In this document: one piece after another, positions 25,163 through 32,867 of the stretch
How the letters are laid out: every line of letters begins with the position of its first letter
How positions within the stretch are numbered: position 1 is the stretch's first letter
Origin: an uncultured Clostridia bacterium
Lineage (GTDB): Bacteria > Bacillota > Clostridia > Lachnospirales > Bianqueaceae
Assembly (NCBI GenBank): GCA_944376225.1
Contig: CALWBZ010000033.1
Span: forward strand, 1-39,565
DNA: 39,565 nt
Direction of reading: 5' to 3'
The notes under the pieces: generated by a model
What the model was told of the DNA's origin: nothing
Databases searched by the model: none
What the model saw: only the letters and a program-made list of their open reading frames with translations
Translations under genes and position numbers: made by a program

Positions 25163-25642
25163 TTATTCGCACTCCGCCAAAATCGAATCCACCATATCCG
25201 GCGTGACTCGTCCGTAAACCTTATCTCCCACCATCATGACCGGCGCCAACCCGCAGGCTCCTACGCAGCGCAGGGAACGAAGCGAAAACTTTCCGTCCGG
25301 CGTCGTCTCGCCGGGTTCGATGGCCAATTTCTTACGCAGTTCCTCGAGAACGTTCTCCGCCCCCCGGACATAACAGGCCGTGCCCATACATACCGAAATC
25401 TCGTACTTTCCTTTCGGCTTCATCGTGAAATAAGAATAGAAGCTGACAACGCCGTATACCTTGGAAACCGGCACCTCAAGCTCCCGCGCCACAAAAACCT
25501 GCACCTCCCGAGGCAGGTATCCGAAGATCCCCTGCGCCCTGTGAAGCACACGGATCAACTCCCCCTGTTTCGTAGGCAGCGCGTCGATAAATCGCTTCAG
25601 CTCGTCATATTTTTCCTGATCGGCTCCGCTACAGCACCCCAT
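25163..25642 (-). CDS. hydC: Hydrogenase small subunit (HndA/HydC, NuoE-like)
   Basis: 159 residues of the NuoE/24-kDa thioredoxin-fold 2Fe-2S family. Cluster ligands are CMGTACYVRG and CVGACGLAP. The N-terminal half carries LIRVLHRAQGIFGYLP and VYGVVSFYSYF, both typical. It passes electrons within the NAD-linked hydrogenase. It is the first gene of the operon, with GGGGAGG 7 nt before ATG and a good promoter upstream. Confidence 0.95.
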   Translation of the reverse strand: MGCCSGADQEKYDELKRFIDALPTKQGELIRVLHRAQGIFGYLPREVQVFVARELEVPVSKVYGVVSFYSYFTMKPKGKYEISVCMGTACYVRGAENVLEELRKKLAIEPGETTPDGKFSLRSLRCVGACGLAPVMMVGDKVYGRVTPDMVDSILAECE

Positions 25643-25706
25643 ATGTTTACCTCCCCATGATGTTTGTCATCTCTGATTGTCCATGCCTTTTTCGCATGCC
25701 TTTATC

Positions 25707-25735
25707 ATTATATCAAATAACCCAATCGATGTAAA
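25707..25735 (-). promoter_or_regulatory. SigA promoter of the hydrogenase operon
   Basis: On the minus strand: TTTACA (complement of 25730-25735), 17-nt spacer, TATAAT (complement of 25707-25712). The leader of about 60 nt precedes the first gene. Confidence 0.8.
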
Positions 25736-25821
25736 GCAGATGGGAAAATTTTCGTTAGTTTTTTGTCAAATTATCTGACCCCTTTCTTGTGTTTTTTCCA
25801 TCAAAAAACTTTATTTTTCTC

Positions 25822-25850
25822 TTGAATCCCGCCCCCTCTCATGATATGAT
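25822..25850 (+). promoter_or_regulatory. SigA promoter of the TPR-decarboxylase genes
   Basis: TTGAAT (25822-25827), 17-nt spacer, TATGAT (25845-25850), 38 nt before the GTG start. It lies inside the frame upstream of that GTG and so supports the shorter start. Confidence 0.7.
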
Positions 25851-25887
25851 AAGGGCTGCAATCAATTTTAAGTGGGAGGTTTTTTCC

Positions 25888-26811
25888 GTGAAATTCATCG
25901 AAAAACATCCATACCTGCTGATCACCGCCGCCGTCATTCTGGCCTGCATCGTCTTTCAGGTTCCCTTTGGCTGGTCCCTTCTGATCCTGCTGGGATATGG
26001 TTTGATCGTGTATGTCGCCAATCTGGGAACCGCCGTGGGATGGACGGGTTATCTCCTGGACGGTTTTCTAAAGCGCCCTAAGTTCGTTCATAAGCTGTAC
26101 CGGTTCGCCATACAGCATAATACTCGCTGTGTCTACGCCATGCTGGCTTACGGGATGGATCTTCTGAAAGAGGGGGATTATGCCCCCGCGCTGGATCTTT
26201 TCCAGAAAGTAATCGCCAAGGATAAAGTGAATCCCATGCTTCTAAAATACGCGGAACAGGATCTGGCGATCGCCTATTGGAAGATGGGACAGCTCGATAA
26301 AGGCATCGACGTTCTGGAGAAGATGGTCGAAAAATACGAATACTTCACGCCGGATTTCTACACCACCCTCGGATATTTTTATATCGAGGCCGGCGATTAC
26401 GATAAAGCGATGGAATATACCGATAAGGCCCTGGGACTGAGCGAGGCTCACGGCCCCGCCTTCGATAATCTGGGACAGATCGCGTTCCGTCAGGGCAATT
26501 ACGAGGAAGCGGAGAAATACTTCAGCCGCGCCCTGGACATGAAGGACACCATGGTGGACAGCAAATACCATCTGGGGCTGATCCACGAGAGCTGGGGCAA
26601 CCTGGAAGCCGCCGCGGAATATTTTGCCGCCGCGCATCAGTCTACCATTACCGGGATGAACACGGTCAGCCGGGAGCAGGTGGACGCTAAGTATTACGAA
26701 TATTGGGGCGATGGAGCCGGCGGGGAGAGCCTTTCCTCCTCCGACTCTTTAGATACGGAAAATATCGAGACGGAAGACGATCCTGACGATATCGAAACGG
26801 AAGAACGCTAA
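25888..26811 (+). CDS. Membrane-anchored tetratricopeptide repeat protein
   Basis: 307 residues from GTG 25888, 8 nt after GGGAGG. Two N-terminal transmembrane helices (about 8-27 and 29-50) are followed by about five TPR units between residues 75 and 270 (for example DYDKAMEYTDKALGLSEAHGPAFDNLG and NYEEAEKYFSRALDM patterns). An acidic Ser/Asp/Glu tail ends the chain. TPRs bind proteins, so it is probably a scaffold on the inner face of the membrane. The partner is unknown. The decarboxylase-fold gene follows 25 nt later. Confidence 0.85.
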   Translation: MKFIEKHPYLLITAAVILACIVFQVPFGWSLLILLGYGLIVYVANLGTAVGWTGYLLDGFLKRPKFVHKLYRFAIQHNTRCVYAMLAYGMDLLKEGDYAPALDLFQKVIAKDKVNPMLLKYAEQDLAIAYWKMGQLDKGIDVLEKMVEKYEYFTPDFYTTLGYFYIEAGDYDKAMEYTDKALGLSEAHGPAFDNLGQIAFRQGNYEEAEKYFSRALDMKDTMVDSKYHLGLIHESWGNLEAAAEYFAAAHQSTITGMNTVSREQVDAKYYEYWGDGAGGESLSSSDSLDTENIETEDDPDDIETEER

Positions 26812-26836
26812 ATCATTTAAGGAGGAAGATAATACC

Positions 26837-28288
26837 TTGAAACTTTTGGATTATCTAAATGATTATGCCGACCAGGACATTTATCCGATGCATATGCCTG
26901 GTCATAAGAGGAACTTTGATTTTCTGGAGGGCGTCAACCCTTACCGCATCGACATTACCGAAGTAGCGGGGAGCGACAACCTGCACGATTCCAATGGGAT
27001 TCTGAAAGACTCCATGGATATGGCCGCTCGGCTTTTCGACAGCTATCGCTGCTGGTATCTGATCAACGGCAGCACCTGCGGCCTGATCGCCTCTATTTTC
27101 GCGCTGGCGCGCCGGGGCGATAAGATTCTGATGGCCAGAAACTGCCATAAATCCGTGTATAACGCGGTACATATCTGCGGCCTGCATCCCATCTATCTGT
27201 TTCCGCCGGTGGATCCGGAGTTTGGCGTAAACGGCAGCATCTCTCCTCAGCAGGTGCAAGACGCCCTGGAGGAGTACCCGGATATCCGCCTGGCCATCAT
27301 CACGTCTCCCACTTACGACGGGGTCATGTCCGATGTCGCCACGATTAGCCGTATCCTGCATGAGCACAAGATCCCCCTGATCGTGGACGAGGCCCACGGG
27401 CCCCATCTGGGCTTTCACCCCTCTTTTCCCAAGAGCGCCATTACCGAGGGCGCGGACCTGGTGATTCAGAGTATTCACAAGACCCTGCCCAGTCCTACGC
27501 AGACCGCCCTGCTGCATCTGTGCAGCAGCCTTTGGAAGAACCGGGAAAAGCTCCAGGAGATGGATCGCCGGATTTCCGACTCACTGGCCATCTTCGAGAG
27601 CACCAGCCCTTCTTATATTTTGATGGCTGCCATTGACAACTGCGTACATATCCTGAAAGACGGTCAGGAATCCCTGTTTCATGAGTATATCCGGCGCATC
27701 AACATGTTTGCCAAGGAAACTCGCGTGTTGAAACATATCCGCATCCTCTGTAAGGGTACGGACAGTGTGGAGAATCATCCCCTCTTCTTCGGTTTCGATC
27801 CCAGTAAGATCGTGATGAGTATCCGCAATCTTCGCCTCACCAGCGGGGAGTTCGAGGAGCTTATGCTCAAGAAATACAAGATCGAGCTGGAGATGATCGC
27901 GGCGGATTACGCCCTGGCGCTCACCAGCATCTGCGACACGGACGAGGGCTTTGAACGTCTGCTTCGCGCTCTTGTGGAGATCGATCAGGAGTACGGTTCG
28001 GATACTCCCAAGCCTTCCGCGCCGCCTCTGGTCCAGGAGAGCATGATGAAGATGACCGTAAGCGCCGCCAAGGACATGCCGGATACGGCCGTACGCTTCT
28101 CCGAAAGCGCGGGACGTATCTCTCGGGAGATCGTCTTTGCCTATCCGCCGGGAATCCCCCTGATCGTACCGGGGGAAGAGATTACCGAGCAGATCATCGC
28201 CAACATTCAGGACCTGTGCGCCAACGGCATTACGGTCAAGAGTACCTTCGGTGCGCTGCCCAAGACCATTCACGTTGTCGAGGTCTAA
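26837..28288 (+). CDS. Orn/Lys/Arg decarboxylase family PLP enzyme
   Basis: 483 residues starting at TTG 26837 behind AGGAGGAAG. The family opening YPMHMPGHKRN (about 16-26), SDNLHDSNGILKDS, INGSTCGLIASIFAL, VDEAHGPHLGFHPSFP and the PLP-lysine segment QSIHKTLPSPTQTA are present. The C-terminal domain ends with FAYPPGIPLIVPGE. It resembles the short clostridial group without the N-terminal wing domain. The substrate (arginine, lysine or ornithine) cannot be told by eye; the product would be a polyamine precursor. Confidence 0.9.
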   Translation: MKLLDYLNDYADQDIYPMHMPGHKRNFDFLEGVNPYRIDITEVAGSDNLHDSNGILKDSMDMAARLFDSYRCWYLINGSTCGLIASIFALARRGDKILMARNCHKSVYNAVHICGLHPIYLFPPVDPEFGVNGSISPQQVQDALEEYPDIRLAIITSPTYDGVMSDVATISRILHEHKIPLIVDEAHGPHLGFHPSFPKSAITEGADLVIQSIHKTLPSPTQTALLHLCSSLWKNREKLQEMDRRISDSLAIFESTSPSYILMAAIDNCVHILKDGQESLFHEYIRRINMFAKETRVLKHIRILCKGTDSVENHPLFFGFDPSKIVMSIRNLRLTSGEFEELMLKKYKIELEMIAADYALALTSICDTDEGFERLLRALVEIDQEYGSDTPKPSAPPLVQESMMKMTVSAAKDMPDTAVRFSESAGRISREIVFAYPPGIPLIVPGEEITEQIIANIQDLCANGITVKSTFGALPKTIHVVEV

Positions 28289-28303
28289 TTCTTGACAAAA
28301 CCA

Positions 28304-28332
28304 TTGACAGCCGCCGGATAATCCGCTATAAT
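28304..28332 (+). promoter_or_regulatory. Perfect SigA promoter of scfA
   Basis: TTGACA (28304-28309), 17 nt, TATAAT (28327-28332). A second TTGACA lies at 28292-28297. The leader contains the inverted repeat ATCTGAC/GTCAGAT around 28338-28354, which could be an operator or a 5' hairpin. Confidence 0.85.
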
Positions 28333-28396
28333 AAGGATAATCTGACGGGGTCAGATCTTATTGTGTGTAGTTTATTTTTCGAAAGAAGGTGTTTTT

Positions 28397-28549
28397 ATGA
28401 AGAGAATTCAGACGCTGGATACCAGAAACCTGGCTCAGTCCGTGAGTCACGGCGGCTGCGGCGAGTGCCAGACTTCTTGTCAGTCCGCCTGCAAGACTTC
28501 CTGCGGTATCGCGAATCAGCAGTGCGAACAGATGAAGGAAAATCAGTAA
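28397..28549 (+). CDS. scfA: SCIFF precursor peptide (six cysteines in forty-five)
   Basis: 50 residues from ATG 28397, with AAGAAGG upstream. The peptide has exactly six cysteines (21, 24, 28, 32, 36, 43) in the pattern CGECQTSCQSACKTSC plus one more. An N-terminal leader MKRIQTLDTRNLAQSV precedes them. SCIFF is a near-universal clostridial RiPP precursor in which the partner radical SAM enzyme installs Cys-to-Thr type thioether links. The gene for that enzyme follows. The peptide's role in the cell is unknown. Confidence 0.96.
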   Translation: MKRIQTLDTRNLAQSVSHGGCGECQTSCQSACKTSCGIANQQCEQMKENQ

Positions 28550-28565
28550 TATCGGTTGACCAGTC

Positions 28566-28626
28566 GCTGTATGAACGCGGGAACCGCCGTCTTCGGGACG
28601 TTCCTGTTTTCATACAGCTTTTTTTT
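28566..28626 (+). terminator. Intercistronic terminator/attenuator between scfA and scfB
   Basis: Outer stem GCTGTATGAA (28566-28575) with TTCATACAGC (28609-28618), an inner GGGAAC/GTTCC stem, then eight T residues (28619-28626). It should stop most transcripts after scfA and let a fraction reach scfB. Confidence 0.85.
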
Positions 28627-28662
28627 GCTTCAATATATCGGAGAGAGGAATGAAAACCGTTC

Positions 28663-30054
28663 ATGGTACATCAATATAAGAATAACGGCTACAACATCGT
28701 CCTGGACGCCAACAGCGGCAGCGTCCATGTGGTGGACGACGTGGCTTACGATATCATCGCCCTTTATGAGGATCATACCTCCCAGGAGATCGTGACCGCT
28801 ATCCTGGAGAAATACGCGGATCACTCCGACGTCACCGAGGAGGAGGTCCTGGGAACCCTTAAGGATATTGAACAGCTCAAGGAAGACGGCCGGCTGTTTT
28901 CCGAGGACACCTATGAGAACCTGGCCTGGGATTTCAAGAATCGCGCCACCGTCATCAAGGCCCTCTGTCTGCACATCGCCCACGATTGCAATCTTGCCTG
29001 CAAATACTGCTTCGCCGGCAAGGGCGAATATTGCGGCGATAAAGCGCTGATGAGTTTTGAGGTGGGTAAGCGGGCGCTGGATTTTCTGATCGAAAATTCC
29101 GGTACTCGCCGCAATCTGGAGGTGGATTTCTTCGGCGGCGAGCCTCTGATGAATTTTGACGTGGTCAAGCAGCTGGTGGCTTATGCCCGGGAACAGGAGA
29201 AGATCCACAATAAAAACTTCCGTTTTACGCTGACCACCAACGGCGTTCTTCTGTCGGATGAGGTCATTGAGTTTGCCAACAAGGAAATGTATAACGTGGT
29301 GCTCAGTCTGGACGGACGCAAGGAGACCAACGACCGTCTCCGCGTCAGCCGTAATGGTAAGGGCAGCTACGACATGATCGTGCCCCGTTTTCAGAAGATG
29401 GCCGAGCTGCGCCATCAAGAAGGGTATTATGTGCGGGGAACCTATACCCATTATAACACGGATTTCGCCGAGGATATCCTCCATATCGCGGATCTGGGCT
29501 TTAAGCAGGTGGCGATGGAACCCGTGGTGGCCGATCCGAAGGAGGACTATGCCCTGAAGGAAGAAGACCTGCCCGTACTCCTTAACCAGTACGACATCCT
29601 GGCTAAGGAGATGCTGCGCCGTTCTCGGGGAGGCGACGGTTTTACCTTCTTTCACTATATGATCGACCTGACCGGCGGTCCCTGTATCTATAAGCGCATC
29701 TCCGGCTGCGGCGTGGGCACCGAATACATGGCCGTGACCCCCTGGGGCGATCTGTACCCCTGCCATCAATTTGTGGGTAACGAGAAATTCAAGCTGGGCG
29801 ACGTCTTCAACGGCATCCAAAATCAGGAGCTGCGGGACGAGTTTAAGCTCTGCAACGTATACGCCCGCAAGGAATGTCACGACTGTTTCGCCAAGATGTT
29901 CTGCAGCGGCGGCTGCACGGCCAACGCCTATCATTCCACCGGTTCTCTCACCGGCACGTATAAATTGGGCTGCGATCTTCATCGTAAGCGTATTGAGTGC
30001 GCCATTATGCTGAAAGTCGCGGAGGCAATGGATCATGAAGAATCTACAGTATAA
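28663..30054 (+). CDS. scfB: SCIFF radical SAM maturase (thioether-forming)
   Basis: 463 residues. An N-terminal PqqD-like peptide-recognition domain (about 1-80) precedes the radical SAM motif CNLACKYC (Cys109, 113, 116), then FFGGEPLMNFD and VVLSLDGRKETND. The SPASM-type C-terminal region carries many cysteines (GGPCIYKRISGCGVG, YPCHQF, CHDCFAKMFCSGGC, GCDLHRKRIEC) for auxiliary 4Fe-4S clusters. It would crosslink the SCIFF peptide. GAGAGG lies 14 nt before ATG, a long spacing, and no other in-frame start fits. With the upstream terminator this suggests low output relative to the peptide. Confidence 0.95.
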   Translation: MVHQYKNNGYNIVLDANSGSVHVVDDVAYDIIALYEDHTSQEIVTAILEKYADHSDVTEEEVLGTLKDIEQLKEDGRLFSEDTYENLAWDFKNRATVIKALCLHIAHDCNLACKYCFAGKGEYCGDKALMSFEVGKRALDFLIENSGTRRNLEVDFFGGEPLMNFDVVKQLVAYAREQEKIHNKNFRFTLTTNGVLLSDEVIEFANKEMYNVVLSLDGRKETNDRLRVSRNGKGSYDMIVPRFQKMAELRHQEGYYVRGTYTHYNTDFAEDILHIADLGFKQVAMEPVVADPKEDYALKEEDLPVLLNQYDILAKEMLRRSRGGDGFTFFHYMIDLTGGPCIYKRISGCGVGTEYMAVTPWGDLYPCHQFVGNEKFKLGDVFNGIQNQELRDEFKLCNVYARKECHDCFAKMFCSGGCTANAYHSTGSLTGTYKLGCDLHRKRIECAIMLKVAEAMDHEESTV

Positions 30055-31189
30055 AACCCTCATTAAGATCGCGGTTGTGGCAGTCCTAGCCTGCCTGGCC
30101 GTGATCTATTTTAATAGGATTCTCGATCTTATCGGCCTGTTTCTAAACGTCAGTTTTCCTTTAATCCTAGGCGCTATCTTCGCCTTTATCCTGGATATTC
30201 CCCTGCGCCGCCTGGAATCTGTATACTTTCCCAAGAGCCGAAACAAATGGATAACTCGCACACGCCGCCCCGTCTGTATCGTTTTAGCCCTCGCGGTGCT
30301 GACCCTCATCATCCTGCTGATCGTCCTGATCGTCATTCCGGAGATGATTTCCTGCTTCCAGTTTATCGCGGAAGCCTTTCCTCCCCTCTTCGAGGAAGCC
30401 AAACTCTGGCTTTCGGGAAATTTTGAGAACGTGCCTCAGATCCAGGAGATGTTGGACACGATGAATGTGGACTGGCAAGCCCTCTTCTCTAATATCATGT
30501 CCGGATTCGTCTCCGGCGCCGGCGGCGTCTTCAGCTCCGTGTTTAATACGCTGATTAGTATTGTAAACGGCGTGGTGCAGACCTTCATCGCTTTTATCTT
30601 CGCGATTTATATCGTCGCGAATAAGGAGAAGCTGAAGCGTCAGACCACTCATCTGATGGAGGCCTACCTGCGTCCCTCTTGGGAGAATAAAATTCTGTCG
30701 ATTCTTCGCCTTTCCAATCGAACCTTCTCCAGTTATTTTGCCGGACAGTGCATCGAAGCCCTGATCTTCGGGACGCTCTGCTTTATCGGCATGCTGATCT
30801 TCCGCTTCCCCTATGCCCTTACGATCAGCATTCTTATAGGCGTAACGGCTCTGATCCCCCTTGTGGGGGCTTTCATCGGCGCCATCATCGGCGCGGTCAT
30901 GATCCTAACGGTCAGCCCTCTGCAAATGCTTTTCTTCTTGATTTTTATCATCGTATTGCAGCAGATCGAAGGCAATATGATCTTCCCTCGCGTAGTGGGC
31001 ACAGCGGTAAGCCTTCCCGGCCTCTGGACGCTGGCGGCCGTCACGTTGGGCGGCGGCCTCTTCGGCATCCTGGGCATCTTCATCTGCGTGCCCGCCGCCT
31101 CCGTTATTTATCAGCTGCTGGGGACTAACGTCCGTAAACGGATTAAAAAGAAAAAAACGTCTGAAAATGAAGCGTCCCAAGAGTCGTAG
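30035..31189 (+). CDS. AI-2E family transporter (UPF0118 membrane protein)
   Basis: 384 residues, about eight membrane helices: a pair at about 12-55, one at about 84-105, a loop region (about 110-180), and a C-terminal cluster including LIGVTALIPLVGAFIGAIIGAV and FIIVLQQIEGNMIFPRVVG, the family signature. Members move varied small solutes or sodium; AI-2 is not implied. The start overlaps scfB by 20 nt with GGAGG inside scfB, so it is cotranscribed and probably coupled. The final residues ASQES and the stop lie in the 41-bp hairpin repeat. Confidence 0.9.
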   Translation: MKNLQYKTLIKIAVVAVLACLAVIYFNRILDLIGLFLNVSFPLILGAIFAFILDIPLRRLESVYFPKSRNKWITRTRRPVCIVLALAVLTLIILLIVLIVIPEMISCFQFIAEAFPPLFEEAKLWLSGNFENVPQIQEMLDTMNVDWQALFSNIMSGFVSGAGGVFSSVFNTLISIVNGVVQTFIAFIFAIYIVANKEKLKRQTTHLMEAYLRPSWENKILSILRLSNRTFSSYFAGQCIEALIFGTLCFIGMLIFRFPYALTISILIGVTALIPLVGAFIGAIIGAVMILTVSPLQMLFFLIFIIVLQQIEGNMIFPRVVGTAVSLPGLWTLAAVTLGGGLFGILGIFICVPAASVIYQLLGTNVRKRIKKKKTSENEASQES

Positions 31190-31212
31190 GACTCAAGGGA
31201 CGCCTTATTTAT
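31172..31212. repeat. 41-bp hairpin repeat, copy 1 (terminator of the AI-2E gene)
   Basis: Arms GCGTCCCAAGAGTC (31172-31185) and GACTCAAGGGACGC (31190-31203) pair except for an AA/AA internal loop. The loop GTAG contains the stop codon. The tail is CTTATTTAT, continuing TTTT here. It is identical over 41 bp to 32769-32809 and encodes ASQES-stop. Confidence 0.95.
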
Positions 31213-31219
31213 TTTCCCC

Positions 31220-31248
31220 TTGATTTTTTGTGTATTTATGGGTATAAT
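31220..31248 (+). promoter_or_regulatory. SigA promoter of the AAA ATPase gene
   Basis: TTGATT (31220-31225), 17-nt spacer, TATAAT (31243-31248). It lies immediately after hairpin copy 1 and just before the 35-bp palindrome. Confidence 0.78.
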
Positions 31249-31250
31249 AA

Positions 31251-31285
31251 TATCAAATCATGATTTACTAAATCATGATTTGATA
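31251..31285. promoter_or_regulatory. 35-bp perfect palindrome over the ATPase transcription start
   Basis: Arms TATCAAATCATGATTT (31251-31266) and AAATCATGATTTGATA (31270-31285) are exact reverse complements around ACT. Each arm also contains the shorter palindrome AAATCATGATTT. It begins 3 nt after the -10 box, so it is placed as an operator or 5' RNA hairpin. The AGGAGG of the ATPase gene follows. Confidence 0.88.
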
Positions 31286-31301
31286 AAAGGAGGTTTCTTC
31301 G

Positions 31302-32786
31302 ATGTTTATTGGCAGGGAACGAGAACTACAATTTCTTCAGGATAAATACAACGAAAAAAAAGGCCAGCTCATCGTTCTATATGGCAGAAGACGTGTGGGG
31401 AAAACCGAGACCCTCAGAGAATTCTGCAAGGATAAGCCCCATGTCTTTTTTTCCTGTACGCAAACTCCCGATAGGGTCCAGCTTTCCAAATTTTCAAAGC
31501 AGTTGCTAAGGGAGGATATTCCCGCGAGACAGTATGTGTCGGAATTCGCGGACTGGGAAAAGGCCTTCCTCTCGATTCTGGATCTGCCCTATGGCGAAAG
31601 TAAAAAACTGCTTATTATCGATGAATTCCCCTACATGTGCAAAGGAAACAAGAGTATCCCTTCCATTTTACAAAATCTCTGGGATACGTTCTTTAAGGAC
31701 CGTAATGTGATGATCATTTTGTGCGGCAGCGCCATGAGCTTTATCGAGAAAGAACTCCTTGCGGAAAAAAATCCCTTATACGGCCGAGCGACAGGTATTT
31801 ATAAAATGAACCGAATGGGATTTTATGACGCCATACGCTTTTTCCCTAATTATTCGGATCGGGATAAGGTGCTGGCCTACGCGGTACTTGGCGGTATTCC
31901 CCACTATCTGAGTCAGTTCAGTTCCGAGCTTTCCATCGCGGACAATATCAAAAAAAATATCCTGACCAAGGGCTCTGTACTCTATAGTGAGGCGGATTTT
32001 CTGCTTCATCAGGAACTTCGGGAGACGCCTGTTTACAACTCCATCATCGAAACCGTAGCCCTCGGGAATACCAAATTGAATGACATCAGCCAAAAATCCC
32101 TTGTTGAGGATACATCCAAAACCAGTGTTTATCTGAAAAATCTAATAGAGCTGGGTATCGTGGAACGAGAATTTTCCGTAGATGCCGGAACGAAAGAAAA
32201 GGCCAATACCCACCGCGGAACTTACCGGTTGGCCGATCATTTTTTCCGTTTCTGGTACGCCTTCGGTTTTTCTAATATTTCTCAGCTCGAGGACGGCGAT
32301 GTTGACGGCGTCTATCAATATCTTGTGGAACCTTCTCTGCACGAATTTGCTTCATTGGCTTTTGAGGATATTTGCAGGGAATTTGTTCGGGAACTGCAAA
32401 AGAAAAACGCTTTGCCCTTTCGTTATACGGAATTGGGCCGCTTTATGGGAAAAACCACTCTTCGAGATAAAGAATCCGCAAACGGCCTGCGCATTGCAGA
32501 GACGGAGATCGATTTGCTTGCCCTAGACTTAAGGACAAAGAAATATCTCGTCGGAGAATGCAAATTCAAAGGCAGTCCTTTTTCGTATTCCGAATATCTG
32601 AATACCACAGCCAAGCTGACACCTCTTAAGGAAAACGCCGCGTTTTATTATGCCTTATTTTCCGAATCCGGTTTTGATGAAAAAATCGTTGCCGCCGCAA
32701 AGAATACGGATAAACTCTATCTGTACGATCTCCATACAATCGTAAATTTTAAGAATACCAATATCAAGGCGTCCCAAGAGTCGTAG
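31302..32786 (+). CDS. AAA ATPase with C-terminal DUF234 nuclease-like domain
   Basis: 494 residues of the archaeal-type STAND ATPase group (Pfam ATPase_2 plus DUF234). Walker A GRRRVGKT is at 28-35, Walker B LLIIDEFP at 103-110 and sensor-like ILCGSAMSF near 140. A winged-helix region (about 250-300) precedes the C-terminal domain. There Glu402-Ile-Asp404 and ECK (419-421) match the PD-(D/E)XK nuclease core. The family is common in archaea and anaerobes and its biological role is unknown. The last five residues ASQES come from the 41-bp repeat. It has its own promoter and operator, and the base composition is more AT-rich than its neighbours. It looks like a stand-alone mobile unit. Confidence 0.9.
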   Translation: MFIGRERELQFLQDKYNEKKGQLIVLYGRRRVGKTETLREFCKDKPHVFFSCTQTPDRVQLSKFSKQLLREDIPARQYVSEFADWEKAFLSILDLPYGESKKLLIIDEFPYMCKGNKSIPSILQNLWDTFFKDRNVMIILCGSAMSFIEKELLAEKNPLYGRATGIYKMNRMGFYDAIRFFPNYSDRDKVLAYAVLGGIPHYLSQFSSELSIADNIKKNILTKGSVLYSEADFLLHQELRETPVYNSIIETVALGNTKLNDISQKSLVEDTSKTSVYLKNLIELGIVEREFSVDAGTKEKANTHRGTYRLADHFFRFWYAFGFSNISQLEDGDVDGVYQYLVEPSLHEFASLAFEDICREFVRELQKKNALPFRYTELGRFMGKTTLRDKESANGLRIAETEIDLLALDLRTKKYLVGECKFKGSPFSYSEYLNTTAKLTPLKENAAFYYALFSESGFDEKIVAAAKNTDKLYLYDLHTIVNFKNTNIKASQES

Positions 32787-32809
32787 GACTCAAGGGACGC
32801 CTTATTTAT
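32769..32809. repeat. 41-bp hairpin repeat, copy 2 (terminator of the ATPase gene)
   Basis: Identical over 41 bp to 31172-31212, including the last five codons, stop, hairpin and CTTATTTAT tail. The spacing between copies is 1597 bp and encloses exactly one promoter, one palindrome and one gene. Confidence 0.95.
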
Positions 32810-32867
32810 AGGGCATAGCCCCGACGGTTCCGCATAAAATATACTAATAGCAAACCGAGGTGATTCT

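Noticed and set aside
30035..31189. Reading the AI-2E-family gene as an AI-2 exporter partner of luxS
   Set aside because: The genes are 13 kb apart on opposite strands, and members of this family carry diverse substrates.
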